Positions 6,131 through 14,779 are shown, numbered from the stretch's first letter. The stretch is 15,989 nt of DNA from Eggerthellaceae bacterium (GCA_003452695.1 DMNP01000057.1:1-15989); one strand, 5' to 3'. Numbers and translations: made by a program. The notes: generated by a model from the sequence alone, not told the origin.

Positions 6131-8441
6131 ACGATGGGTTGCTCGGTCCCGTGCCCTGGCTGGCATACGTCGAATCCACGCCTGTCGGGTACGACGTTAT
6201 CGTCTGGCGGTCGCTGACCTTGCCTTTGCGAATGCTGAACACGTTCCAGTAGCGGCCCGATCCCCTTGCAGGCACGGAATACGTCTTCACCAGCGTGTTT
6301 CCGTGATACAGCTTCACCTTGGCGCGCGAGGTCTTCAGCGAACCCGATCCATTGTACAGGTACACATAGTAGGTGTAGGTCTGGCCCTTCTTCTTGGCGA
6401 ACGTAGTGGTTTCGGGGCCGTAGCTCGATGTGTCGTCTACGTCCAGCATGGCGCTGGACCTGCCGTTCAAATATCCCGTTTTGGAGCTGTAGAGCACGTG
6501 GTAGCTGCCCTTCGACCCTGTGGAGACAAGATGCGAATCCAGGTCGCGCGGGTTGGCGCCCCACGTCAGCACGGCGCGGTACTTTGTGGATTTGTTGCCG
6601 CGCGGGTTGATAACCCCGTTCTGGTTGCTGGACGACCCTCGGCCCACGTAGATGTTCATCGAGGTCTGCACGTATCCGGAACGCTTCATGACCACGGTGT
6701 AGTAGCCGGCCTTCAGGCGAATGGAGTACCAGCCGCCCCAGCCGGTGGTGCACGACCTGAGCGTTCTGCCGCGCGTGTTGTTCCACCCGCTCTTGAACAG
6801 CAACTTAGCGCCCGATATGCCATAGCCCGTCGTGGCGCTGCTTATCGTGCCGCTTGCATAGCCGTAGCCCGAGAACTTTTTCACCAAGAAGGCGTTTTCG
6901 CAGTACGTTACCTTGCCCGCGCGCACCACGATGGTCATCGTGCACGTGCGGTAGCCCTTCTTGCTAATCTTCAGGCGGTATGTGCCCGTTGCCAACGATT
7001 TAATGCGGTAGCGCCCGGCGCGCGACGATTTCACGCTGCACACGCGCTTGCCGCCCTTGGTGCACACGACGACCTTCGCCTTGGCAATCGTCCTGCCCGT
7101 TACCGCATTGCTGGCATAGCCGCTTGCCGAGCCGACGCGCGGGGTGGATACGACCTTCGCCTTGCTCCATTTGGAATAGTATTTCGCGCCCTTTTTCACG
7201 CAGTATGTGCGAATCTTCACATAATAGCGCGTGCCGCTGGCAAGCTTGCGAAGCGTGCACTTCGTCTTACCGCGGCTCTTCACGGTCTTTGTCTTGGCGC
7301 CCTTCATCGATGCGCTCTTCGAATAGCATATCTGATACCCCTTGCAGCCGCGCATGCCCTTCTTCCATTTCAGGGTTACCTGCTTGCCGGTGCGCAGGGC
7401 TTGCAGCTTGGTAACGGCGGTCTTGCGCGGGATTATCTTGAACGTGCACGTGCGTTTGGCGCCTTTGTACACGCCCTTTCCGATTATCGTTATCGTGGCC
7501 TTGCCCACGGCCTTGTTGTGCCTGTACTTCAGACGGTAATGCTTGCCCTTCTTCAGCTTGGTGCCGTTCACGACGAGTTTCACGTTGGGCTTTATCTTCT
7601 TGCCCTTGTAGGTCTTGGTCTTCGGGGGCGTTAGCTTGCCCGAAAGGAATGCGGCCTTGTAGTTCACGCGGGGCTTGGGCTTGGGCTTGACTGCCGGCTT
7701 GGGCGTAACCGCTGGCTTGGGCGCCGCGTTAATGGTGAAGGCCCCCATGAAGGTGTCCTTGTAGCCCCGATGCCGCTTGCCCACGACGGCAAACGACGCC
7801 CTGCCGGGATTCACGTTGCTGAAGTACTTCACGTCGAAATACTGGCTGGTAAGGGTCTGCGTACCGTTCGTGATGCTCGATACGGGAGACAGCCCCTTGC
7901 CCGTTTCGGTCAGTGCGTAGTCGCTGGATATTCTCCGGCCACTCGAGTCCTGCGCCCACCAGTATCCACTGCTGAGCGAGCTGAGGGTGGATATGGTGAA
8001 ATACACCGTGAAGCTACCCGAATAACCTGCAGAGTTGTATCCATGTACCTCCACGTTGGCCGTTCCCGAATAGCGATTGTTGTAGTAGTAGAGGAGCAGG
8101 CAAGGATAGCCGTCTGTGGTCGTGGCGTTGCGCGCGACCGTCGTCGAACCGTTGGTAATGGCTACGATGGGGGTGATGGCGCTGCCGTAGTTGTATTCCG
8201 CCACGTACGAGGAGTCTATCTTGTTGCCTTCGGCGTCGACGGCCCACCAGCCGCTGGATATGTCCACGGTGCTTGCCTGTTCGGCTAGCGTGCCCCGCGT
8301 ATAGCTTTTCGTTGCGTCATCGGCGTATGCCGGCGTTCCGAAGGCCAACGAAGCCATGAACGCCAGCAGTACCACTGCAACGGCACCTGCCGCTGCTCGC
8401 CAGATTGTTGTCGGGATAGGTAGTCTCGTGGTCTCGGCCAT
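6129..8441 (-). CDS. Large secreted multidomain surface or adhesin-like protein
   Basis: This 770-residue protein has a signal peptide (1-40, cleavage after PAYA). Two related N-terminal domains follow (about 58-150 and 155-238), each with SSGWW/SSGYWWA, a D/SDY core and a TNG-T segment. A Pro-Lys linker runs from 239 to 258. Then come a Lys-rich beta domain (260-336), a fibronectin-III-like domain (341-433), two carboxypeptidase-regulatory-like beta modules (436-506 and 525-600), and a C-terminal YfaP-like (DUF2135-type) domain (621-735) with LTWGANPRDLDSHL and DVDDTSSYGPET. There is no LPXTG motif or C-terminal membrane helix, so it is either released or held non-covalently. At least ten Cys in the exported part is unusual and may mean disulfides. 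The ATG at 8441 is preferred over upstream in-frame codons (to 8531) because the signal peptide begins there and GAGAGGGG precedes it. Ligand and role are unknown; domain names are judged by eye. Confidence 0.88.
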   Translation of the reverse strand: MAETTRLPIPTTIWRAAAGAVAVVLLAFMASLAFGTPAYADDATKSYTRGTLAEQASTVDISSGWWAVDAEGNKIDSSYVAEYNYGSAITPIVAITNGSTTVARNATTTDGYPCLLLYYYNNRYSGTANVEVHGYNSAGYSGSFTVYFTISTLSSLSSGYWWAQDSSGRRISSDYALTETGKGLSPVSSITNGTQTLTSQYFDVKYFSNVNPGRASFAVVGKRHRGYKDTFMGAFTINAAPKPAVTPKPAVKPKPKPRVNYKAAFLSGKLTPPKTKTYKGKKIKPNVKLVVNGTKLKKGKHYRLKYRHNKAVGKATITIIGKGVYKGAKRTCTFKIIPRKTAVTKLQALRTGKQVTLKWKKGMRGCKGYQICYSKSASMKGAKTKTVKSRGKTKCTLRKLASGTRYYVKIRTYCVKKGAKYYSKWSKAKVVSTPRVGSASGYASNAVTGRTIAKAKVVVCTKGGKRVCSVKSSRAGRYRIKSLATGTYRLKISKKGYRTCTMTIVVRAGKVTYCENAFLVKKFSGYGYASGTISSATTGYGISGAKLLFKSGWNNTRGRTLRSCTTGWGGWYSIRLKAGYYTVVMKRSGYVQTSMNIYVGRGSSSNQNGVINPRGNKSTKYRAVLTWGANPRDLDSHLVSTGSKGSYHVLYSSKTGYLNGRSSAMLDVDDTSSYGPETTTFAKKKGQTYTYYVYLYNGSGSLKTSRAKVKLYHGNTLVKTYSVPARGSGRYWNVFSIRKGKVSDRQTITSYPTGVDSTYASQGTGPSNPS

Positions 8442-8519
8442 GGGTGCCCCTCTCGTGCATGGCGGTTGCAATTGTCGCGGTGGGTGCGATTGCGCCAGAT
8501 GGCTTGACAATGCGCTTCT

Positions 8520-8535
8520 CAATGGGCCCATTGTA
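8520..8535 (-). promoter_or_regulatory. Candidate -10 overlapped by a 14-bp palindrome
   Basis: On the minus strand TACAAT (8530-8535) is a good -10 about 90 bases before the secreted-protein start; the -35 region is poor. A perfect 14-base palindrome, CAATGGGCCCATTG (8520-8533), overlaps its start-proximal side, where a repressor would block initiation. On the plus strand TTGACA at 8504-8509 is a perfect -35 but lacks a good -10 at normal spacing. Confidence 0.35.
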
Positions 8536-8581
8536 GCAAATCTGCTGCTGTGACACGTCTATGCTTAGTGCTGGAATTTCG

Positions 8582-8630
8582 CGGTCGTTCGTGTGTCAAG
8601 AGAGACGTCCCCTTGGCACACGAACGACCG
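8582..8630. repeat. REP-like 49-base extragenic palindrome
   Basis: CGGTCGTTCGTGTG (8582-8595) pairs perfectly with CACACGAACGACCG (8617-8630), and pairing continues inward for five more positions including one G-U, giving a 19-bp stem with an 11-base loop. The inner part reads GTCAAG (8595-8600), a short spacer, then TCCCCTTGGCAC (8608-8619), the same frame as at 3962-4008. It lies between two divergent starts, so it is not a terminator for either gene. It fills part of the 8442-8722 intergenic region, along with the promoter candidates. Confidence 0.65.
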
Positions 8631-8668
8631 TATCTCACTGTTGTGCGGGATTGTTCGGGCGAATGGCG

Positions 8669-8674
8669 TAGAAT
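8669..8674 (+). promoter_or_regulatory. Candidate -10 for the YhgE/Pip pair
   Basis: TAGAAT, within GCGTAGAATACG, lies 49 bases before the GTG start at 8723. The upstream sequence has no convincing -35 at 16-18 bases, although TTGTGC occurs at 8641-8646. It resembles the TAGAAT element before serA. Confidence 0.35.
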
Positions 8675-8722
8675 ACGCTTCAGAGCGAGCGAGGGACGAA
8701 AGGGAATGGGGCGGGCGAAGAC

Positions 8723-11365
8723 GTGGAGAACATTCTGCGCATACTGAAGCGCGATGTTTTGCGCTTGTTGAAGGCGCCTGCCGCGCTTATCGTCGTGGTG
8801 GCGATTATGGTGCTGCCATCGCTTTACACGTGGTACAACGTGGTGGCGTTCTGGAACCCCTATGAGGCCACGGGCAACCTTACCGTGAACGTCGTGAACC
8901 AAGACGCCGGGGCAGAGACCGAACTTACGGGAAAGCTGAACGTGGGCGACAAGGTGGCCGAGGCGCTGCTTGCCATCGACAGGCTTCACTTCGTCGAAGA
9001 GGATTTCGATACGGCGATGTCCGATCTCGAGGCGGGAAGGGCCTATGCGGTGTATGTGATCCCGCAAGATTTCACCGAGTGCCTGGTGTCGCCTTTGGCC
9101 GGCCAGGTGAAACGCCCCCAGATCGTCTACTATGCCAACGAAAAGCTGGGCCCTGTCAGTCCGAAGATAACCGACATGGCCGCCTCGACGCTCGACCAGA
9201 CCATCAATGCCACGTTCGTGTCCACCGTCAGCGAAGCCGCGGTGCAGGCGATCGACGGCGTCCTGGGCGATGCCAAGGCCAGCCAGGCGGCTGCCGAGGA
9301 AAAGGTGACGACGGGCGTGGACGCGGCCCGGGAGGCCATTGCCGATGTCCGCGCGAAGCTGAAGGACGCCCAGGTTGCGCTTGATGCCGCGAAGACCAAG
9401 GTGGATCCCGCCATTTCGAACCTCGACGGCGCGAGGGGCCTGGTGGGAGACGCGAAGACGCTTGTGAACGACGCCACGAACGAGGCGTTTGCGGTGCAAA
9501 GCGCCCTGACCGTGGCCTCCGAAGACGCCACCGGGTCGCTTGCGGGCGTTGGGGCGGAGCTTTCGCAGGTCGTTGCCAAAGCCGGGACTGCCGCAGACGG
9601 CCTGCTGGAAAAGGCGGGTTCTGCCCATTCACAGGTGGACATGGGAACTGCTCGGATTCAGCCCTACGTTAGCGCCCTGTCGAACCTGGCGCGGGATATG
9701 CAGGCGGCTGCCGCCAAATTGCCCGACACAAGTCAGGTGAAAGCAGGCATCCAGGAAGCCGCGGGCGCCCTTGCGGAAAAGGCGGAAGAGCTGCAGTCGG
9801 CTCTGGATGCGGTTGCGGCATTCGGCGCCAGAATCGAGAATGCCGCGCAGACGGCCTCCGATGCGGCGGATTCCCTGAACAGCGCATCGCGGAAGGTTTC
9901 CGATTCCCTGGCCAGCTATACCGACGAGCTGTACGGGTCGGCCGGCCCTGCGATAACGTCTATCTTGTCGCGGGTGAACGCGGCTTGCGGCCTCCTGTCC
10001 GCCGCGGCTTCCGACCTGGACACGACCATCGCCGAGGCCCAGGTGGGCCTGCGCCGGCTCGGCAACCTGCTAACCGACTGCAACAATGCGCTGGCGCAGA
10101 CGGATTCCCTGGTCGGCAACTTGCAAACCGACATCGACACCATTGCGTCGGACATCCGCCTGCTTGCGCAGTCCAACACCATTGCCGACCTCGTGGAAGG
10201 CGGTTCGCTGAACTCCCAGAACATCGGCGAGTTCATGGGGTCGCCCACGAAGTTGGAGACGATACAGCTGTACCATCCCAACGCATACGGAACGGCCATG
10301 GCACCGCTGTTCATGAACCTGACGTTCTGGATCGGCGCGTTCATGCTCGTCATCATCTTCCGGACCGAGGTGGACGACGAGGGAATCCGGCGCCTGACGC
10401 TTGGCCAACGATATCTTTCGCGTTTCGTCCTGTTTGCGGGGATCGCCGTGATCCAGGCGATTATTTGCTGCGCGGGCACGTTGGCGTTGGGCGTTCAGGT
10501 TGCCAGCGTGCCGGCGTTCTTCCTTGCCTCCGCGCTGGCCGCGCTGGCGTACCTGAGCATTATCTATGCGCTTTCCACGACGTTGCAGCACATTGGCAAG
10601 GCCCTGTGCATCATTCTGGTGTTCGCCCAGATTCCAGGCGGGTCGGGTTTGTACCCGCTCGAGCTTACCGACGGATTCTTCCAGGCGATATACCCGTTCT
10701 TGCCGTTCTCGTACGGAATCGACGCACTGCGCGAAGCCATCGGCGGCTTCTACGACGGCTTCTTCGCGCGCGACATGGCGGTGCTGGCGGCGATGCTTGT
10801 CGGCATGACCGTGCTGGGAATGGCGCTTGTCCCGCTCATGTCCAACGTTACGCGCATGGCGGCGAGCCAGATTCGCGAGGGCGATTTGTATAACGGCGAA
10901 GATGCCGTCGTGCCCGAGCGGCCGTATCGCCTTTCGCAAATGCTCAGCGCCCTATCCGACGGGGAAGGCTTCCGTGAAACCCTGGAACGTCGCTATGCTC
11001 GCTTCAGCAAGCTGTATCCCGTTTTCATCCGAGCATCGGTCGTGTTGGCAATCGGCGTGCCCTTAGCGCTGGTGGTCATGCTCGCCCTCGATGCCGGCGA
11101 AAAGGTGGTGCTCCTTACCGTCGTCCTGCTCTGGCTGGTTGCCCTGCTCGTGCTCGTTCTCGTGGTGGAATCGCTGCGCAGCAGCTTCGAGCGCCAGCTG
11201 AACCTCGAGCGCATATCCGGCGACGGGGCCAGGCGGCTTTTCCTGAACCGCAACCGGTTGGTGCCCGCCGAAGCCGCGCCTGCGCCTGCGCCTGCCGCGC
11301 CCGCCGCGCCCGCGCCCGCGCCTGCGCCCGCCGACCCCGAAACGGAAGGGGGCTCGGATGCGTAA
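8723..11365 (+). CDS. YhgE/Pip-family membrane protein with extended C-terminus
   Basis: This 880-residue protein belongs to the YhgE/Pip group of envelope proteins; relatives include the phage-infection protein of lactococci and EsaA-like proteins of type VII secretion. It shows a first membrane helix (19-41) with the signature LPSLYTWYNVVAFWNPY, then a large external region (45-520) of Ala-rich predicted coiled coil. A membrane cluster follows at about 526-546, 565-590, 597-616, 624-640 and 685-705. Unlike its neighbour it then continues for about 170 residues with two more helices (768-788, 794-815) and an Ala-Pro tail (850-870). The start is a GTG; the MENILRILKRDVLR beginning matches the family pattern, although the ribosome site is weak. 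It overlaps the next gene by 8 bases, so the two are probably co-translated and may form a complex. Confidence 0.9.
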   Translation: MENILRILKRDVLRLLKAPAALIVVVAIMVLPSLYTWYNVVAFWNPYEATGNLTVNVVNQDAGAETELTGKLNVGDKVAEALLAIDRLHFVEEDFDTAMSDLEAGRAYAVYVIPQDFTECLVSPLAGQVKRPQIVYYANEKLGPVSPKITDMAASTLDQTINATFVSTVSEAAVQAIDGVLGDAKASQAAAEEKVTTGVDAAREAIADVRAKLKDAQVALDAAKTKVDPAISNLDGARGLVGDAKTLVNDATNEAFAVQSALTVASEDATGSLAGVGAELSQVVAKAGTAADGLLEKAGSAHSQVDMGTARIQPYVSALSNLARDMQAAAAKLPDTSQVKAGIQEAAGALAEKAEELQSALDAVAAFGARIENAAQTASDAADSLNSASRKVSDSLASYTDELYGSAGPAITSILSRVNAACGLLSAAASDLDTTIAEAQVGLRRLGNLLTDCNNALAQTDSLVGNLQTDIDTIASDIRLLAQSNTIADLVEGGSLNSQNIGEFMGSPTKLETIQLYHPNAYGTAMAPLFMNLTFWIGAFMLVIIFRTEVDDEGIRRLTLGQRYLSRFVLFAGIAVIQAIICCAGTLALGVQVASVPAFFLASALAALAYLSIIYALSTTLQHIGKALCIILVFAQIPGGSGLYPLELTDGFFQAIYPFLPFSYGIDALREAIGGFYDGFFARDMAVLAAMLVGMTVLGMALVPLMSNVTRMAASQIREGDLYNGEDAVVPERPYRLSQMLSALSDGEGFRETLERRYARFSKLYPVFIRASVVLAIGVPLALVVMLALDAGEKVVLLTVVLLWLVALLVLVLVVESLRSSFERQLNLERISGDGARRLFLNRNRLVPAEAAPAPAPAAPAAPAPAPAPADPETEGGSDA

Positions 11366-13625
11366 CGTCTGGCTCGTTTTCCGTCGCGATGTTTCCAACC
11401 TGTTCAGGAACGTCATGTGCGTCATCATCACGGTGGGCCTGGTCGTGCTGCCTTCGCTGTTCGCGTGGTACAACATCCTGGCCTGCTGGAACGTGTTCGA
11501 CAACACGGGCAACCTATCGGTCGCTGTTGCCAGCCAAGACGAGGGCTATGCCAGCGACCTCATTCCCCTGGAAGTGAACGTGGGCGAAAAGGTTTTGTCC
11601 GCATTGCGGGCGAACAAGCAGATTAACTGGGTTTTCACGAATGCCGACGATGCGGTTGAGGGCACGAGGTCGGGCAAGTACTATGCGGCGCTCGTCATCC
11701 CCGAGAACTTCAGCAGCCAGATGCTCACGTTCTACGAAGGCGATTCGGCATCTGCCAGCATCAAATACTACGTGAACGAGAAGAAGAACGCCATTTCGCC
11801 CAACATTACCGGTGCCGGTGCCGACACGCTTTCCTACGAGGTGAACGCCACGTTTGCCGACACCGTTTCCGAAGTCGGCGCCGGCTTGGCGAAGGCCCTT
11901 GCGAACTTTGCCGCGGACAGCGACACGCGCGGAAGCATCGAAGACCTGGCAAGCCATATGCGTCTCGTGTCCTCGCGGCTCGGGCAAACGGCCGATGTGC
12001 TCGGCCTGTATTCCTCGCTCGGCACGGAAGCTGCGAACTTGCTGGCCAGCACGGTCGATTTCGTGGAGGCGGCACGCGCCAAGGCGGGAAGCGCCGTTTC
12101 CGACGTCGATGCCAGCAAGCAGGCCATTCGCAATCTGGCCGGAGACCTGGAATCTGCCGTCGGCTCGCTTTCCGGATATCTGGCGGAAGGCAAATCCGCG
12201 CTGTCCGGCCTGGAGGGCAAGGCCGATGCGCTCTTGACGAGCGCATCGTCGGATGCTTCGGCCGTGGCTTCCGAGCTGCGCGGTGTCGCCTCCGACATCG
12301 GTGCCAAGGGCGACGCGCTGTCATCGCGGCGCGATGCGCTGGCCGACTTGCGCGACAAGCTTCATTCCGGCGCCGTGCGCGAGCGCAACAAGATGATCTC
12401 CAACGGGGTCGTCGAAGCGGAAATAAGCACCCATGTCGAGATTACGGTAGAGAACACGGTCGTGCTCGACGAGGCCATAGCAGTGCTCGACAAGGCCATC
12501 GGATCGCTGCAGAAGGCCAACGCAAATCTTGTTGCCGCAGCCGACGACCTCGACGCGGTGGGGCCTGGCATTCAGCAAGATGCCGACGCGCTTCGCCAGA
12601 CTATCGCGCAAACCAAGGCCAGTCTGGAAACGACGATCGCCGATTTCGAGCAGAGCCTGGCCCCGGGCATCCAAACGCTTAAAGCCGACTTGCAGAAACT
12701 TGCCTCCGACTTCGATGGGATTTCGTCGAACATGGGGTCGCTCGGAAGCGATTTGGCAGGCGTGACGGACGGGGTGGAATCGTCGCTTGCCGAGCTTACC
12801 GGCAAGGTGGACTCCGCAAGCGGCAGCCTGCGTTCGGCGGCGCAAAACATGGCCAGCCTAGCCGACCGCATAGACGCCGCGCTGGCCTCCGGCGATGTCG
12901 GCACGCTACGGTCGCTGCTGGCAAACGACGCCGAGAGCATTGCCGCGGCGCTATCGGCGCCCGTTCAGATTCAGCGCAAAGCGCTGTTCCCCGTCGACAA
13001 CTTCGGTTCTGCAATGGCCCCGTTGTACTGCACGTTGGGCCTGTTCATCGGGGCGCTCCTTATCATGGTCGCCACGAAGCCCGAAGTATCGGCGCGCGGG
13101 ATGGAACAGTTGCGCAACCCCAAGCCCCGGCAGCTCTATTTCGGCCGCTTCGGGGTGGTGGGCCTGCTTTCGCTGCTGCAGACGACGCTCTTGGGCCTGG
13201 GCAGCATGTTCCTGCTGAAGGTGCAGGTAACAGAGCCCGTGCTGTTCATGGTCTGCTTCTCGGTGGCGGGGCTCGTGTTCTCGTTCATCATCTACACGCT
13301 GGTCGTGGCGTTCGGCAACCTGGGCAAGGCGATTGCCGTGCTGCTGCTTATCGTGCAGGTAACTGCGTGCGGGGGGTCTTATCCGCTGCCGATCATGCCC
13401 GACTTCGTGCAGGCGCTCAGCCCCTGGGTGCCCGCCACCCACGTCGTGGACGCCCTTCGCGCGGCGATGTTCGGCGTCTATCAAAACGACTTCTGGATTT
13501 CCCTGGGCAAGCTGGCCCTGTTCCTGATCCCCTTCTTGCTGCTGGGCTTGGTGCTGCGCAAGCCGCTCGAAGGCTTCATGAAGTTCTACGTGAGCAAGGT
13601 CGAGGAATCCAAGATGATGGAATAG
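11358..13625 (+). CDS. YhgE/Pip-family membrane protein, second paralogue
   Basis: This 755-residue protein is a paralogue of its upstream neighbour, with the same layout and standard family length. It has a first helix (17-40) with LPSLFAWYNILACWNVFDNTGN and an external region of about 490 residues. In that region heptad-like stretches rich in Ala, Asp and Ser suggest a long coiled coil. A C-terminal membrane cluster follows (about 551-571, 596-620, 626-650, 655-672, 715-733) with PLYCTLGLFIGALL, and a short basic and acidic tail ends at 755. The ATG lies inside the end of the previous gene (overlap 8 bases), preceded by GAAGGGGG. The family's molecular role is poorly defined: some members are phage receptors and others assist secretion. 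No ESX-type ATPase or WXG100 gene is nearby, so a type VII link is not supported here. Confidence 0.92.
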   Translation: MRNVWLVFRRDVSNLFRNVMCVIITVGLVVLPSLFAWYNILACWNVFDNTGNLSVAVASQDEGYASDLIPLEVNVGEKVLSALRANKQINWVFTNADDAVEGTRSGKYYAALVIPENFSSQMLTFYEGDSASASIKYYVNEKKNAISPNITGAGADTLSYEVNATFADTVSEVGAGLAKALANFAADSDTRGSIEDLASHMRLVSSRLGQTADVLGLYSSLGTEAANLLASTVDFVEAARAKAGSAVSDVDASKQAIRNLAGDLESAVGSLSGYLAEGKSALSGLEGKADALLTSASSDASAVASELRGVASDIGAKGDALSSRRDALADLRDKLHSGAVRERNKMISNGVVEAEISTHVEITVENTVVLDEAIAVLDKAIGSLQKANANLVAAADDLDAVGPGIQQDADALRQTIAQTKASLETTIADFEQSLAPGIQTLKADLQKLASDFDGISSNMGSLGSDLAGVTDGVESSLAELTGKVDSASGSLRSAAQNMASLADRIDAALASGDVGTLRSLLANDAESIAAALSAPVQIQRKALFPVDNFGSAMAPLYCTLGLFIGALLIMVATKPEVSARGMEQLRNPKPRQLYFGRFGVVGLLSLLQTTLLGLGSMFLLKVQVTEPVLFMVCFSVAGLVFSFIIYTLVVAFGNLGKAIAVLLLIVQVTACGGSYPLPIMPDFVQALSPWVPATHVVDALRAAMFGVYQNDFWISLGKLALFLIPFLLLGLVLRKPLEGFMKFYVSKVEESKMME

Positions 13626-13742
13626 CGGTGCAATGCCCACGAAGGTTGCTCATGGCAACGGTGCAATCGCGTAAACTTGGCCCCATGCCTCGACATACCT
13701 GACGACTTGTGCCGCTTTGCGCGGTAGAACGGAGCACTATCA

Positions 13743-14711
13743 ATGAACCTGAACGACGCCATCGGCCACGCATCCACCATATTCATGCCGGAGTTTCTGT
13801 TCGGCGCCGACGAAGCCATGCTGCTCGGAGAACGCGCCACCAACGAGGAGGCGCTTCACCTGCTCGTGGAAGAATACTTCGCCAATCCCAATCCCAGCTT
13901 CGGGTTCGACCTGGTGCTGGACCTGGCGGACCGGAATCGCACCCTCTGCGACATGATGGGCCCCGAGGCCGTCCAGGCCGACCGGTCGCGCAATCTTGCA
14001 AACCACCTGTCCGACGACGACATCTTGCAGGGGGTTGCCGCGCTGCAGCACCGCAAGGTGGAAAAAGTGGCCCAGGAAGTGCAGGGCATGAACGCCACCA
14101 AGGGCGTGCTGTACGGCAGCAAGCCCGCCAAGGGAACGTTCGTGGGCATAGACATCGAAACTACGTCGACCAGCCCCGACCGCGGCTATATCGTGAACGT
14201 CGGGTGGGAGGTCATGCGCCTTGCCGACGACGCCGAACCGTCGGATGCCACATCGGTGTTCTGCGGCATTCCCGAGCAGTACGAGCAAACGGGCGTGCCC
14301 CTAGCCGAGATTCACAAGATAGCCTGGTCGGATGTGGCGGGCAAGAAGCCGTTTCGCGAAGATGCCGACCTGCAGAAGCGCTTGCTGAAGGTGTTGAAGT
14401 CGCATCCGTTCATGGCGCATAACGCAGCGTTCGAGGACAGCTGGTTCATGCTGCATTTGGAGGGCTATGCGCAGGCGCGCAAAGAAGGCAAGATCGTTCC
14501 CATCGACACGCGCGACATCTGCCGCGCGCTGGACCCGGAAGTGCGCTTCCTGTCGTGGGAAGCCAAGCCCGCAAGCTTGGAGGCCTGGGCGCAGCGCCGG
14601 GGTGTGCTTGCCGCCGACGAGGCCGAGCGCCATCTAGGCCTGGACGACACCGACCTGATGTTCCGCACGCTGATAGCCGAGCTGAAGGAACGCAACCTTT
14701 TGAAGTCGTAG
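13743..14711 (+). CDS. DEDDh-type 3'-5' exonuclease-like protein
   Basis: This 322-residue cytoplasmic protein has an unassigned N-terminal half (1-130) and a C-terminal exonuclease domain (about 132-312) of the DnaQ/epsilon-like DEDDh class. Visible motifs are Exo I, GIDIETTS (D137, E139), Exo II, AHNAAFEDSWF (H226, N227), and Exo III, ERHLGLDDTDLMF (H297, D301). The class removes nucleotides from 3' ends using two metal ions held by the acidic residues. In Exo II the usual Asp after the Phe is Glu231, followed by D232, so activity may be altered. The ATG is preceded by CGGAGC. A possible -10, TAAACT, lies at 13672-13677, and I see no strong terminator between this gene and the Pip pair 117 bases upstream. 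It may act in DNA repair or RNA turnover; the sequence does not decide between them. Confidence 0.85.
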   Translation: MNLNDAIGHASTIFMPEFLFGADEAMLLGERATNEEALHLLVEEYFANPNPSFGFDLVLDLADRNRTLCDMMGPEAVQADRSRNLANHLSDDDILQGVAALQHRKVEKVAQEVQGMNATKGVLYGSKPAKGTFVGIDIETTSTSPDRGYIVNVGWEVMRLADDAEPSDATSVFCGIPEQYEQTGVPLAEIHKIAWSDVAGKKPFREDADLQKRLLKVLKSHPFMAHNAAFEDSWFMLHLEGYAQARKEGKIVPIDTRDICRALDPEVRFLSWEAKPASLEAWAQRRGVLAADEAERHLGLDDTDLMFRTLIAELKERNLLKS

Positions 14712-14726
14712 GCAGGTGCTGCCGGC

Positions 14727-14779
14727 ATGAGGCCTGGGCCTGGGCGCTGCCCGCCATGGGGCCTGGGCCTGGGTGGTGC
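14727..14779. repeat. Imperfect 29-bp-period tandem repeat
   Basis: Two 24-base units (14727-14750 and 14756-14779) match at 21 positions with a 29-base period; their core is GGCCTGGGCCTGGG. They open the 14712-15024 intergenic region of about 313 bases, which otherwise holds small GC hairpins, no visible gene and no clear promoter. Confidence 0.6.

Noticed and set aside
6303..7634. Plus-strand open frame of 443 codons opposite the secreted protein
   Set aside because: The minus strand encodes a signal peptide and recognisable beta domains; the plus frame is Ala/Arg/His-rich shadow.
7640..7730. Pro-Lys repeat as a frameshift or low-quality sequence
   Set aside because: The frame is continuous and the codons vary within the repeat; it is a normal linker between exported domains.
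8519..9628. Minus-strand open frame of 369 codons opposite the first Pip gene
   Set aside because: It runs through the REP-like palindrome and opposite a clear family member, and shows no domain.
8723..13625. Type VII secretion locus
   Set aside because: The Pip proteins resemble EsaA in layout, but no FtsK/SpoIIIE-type ATPase, WXG100 protein or EssB-like gene is in the window.
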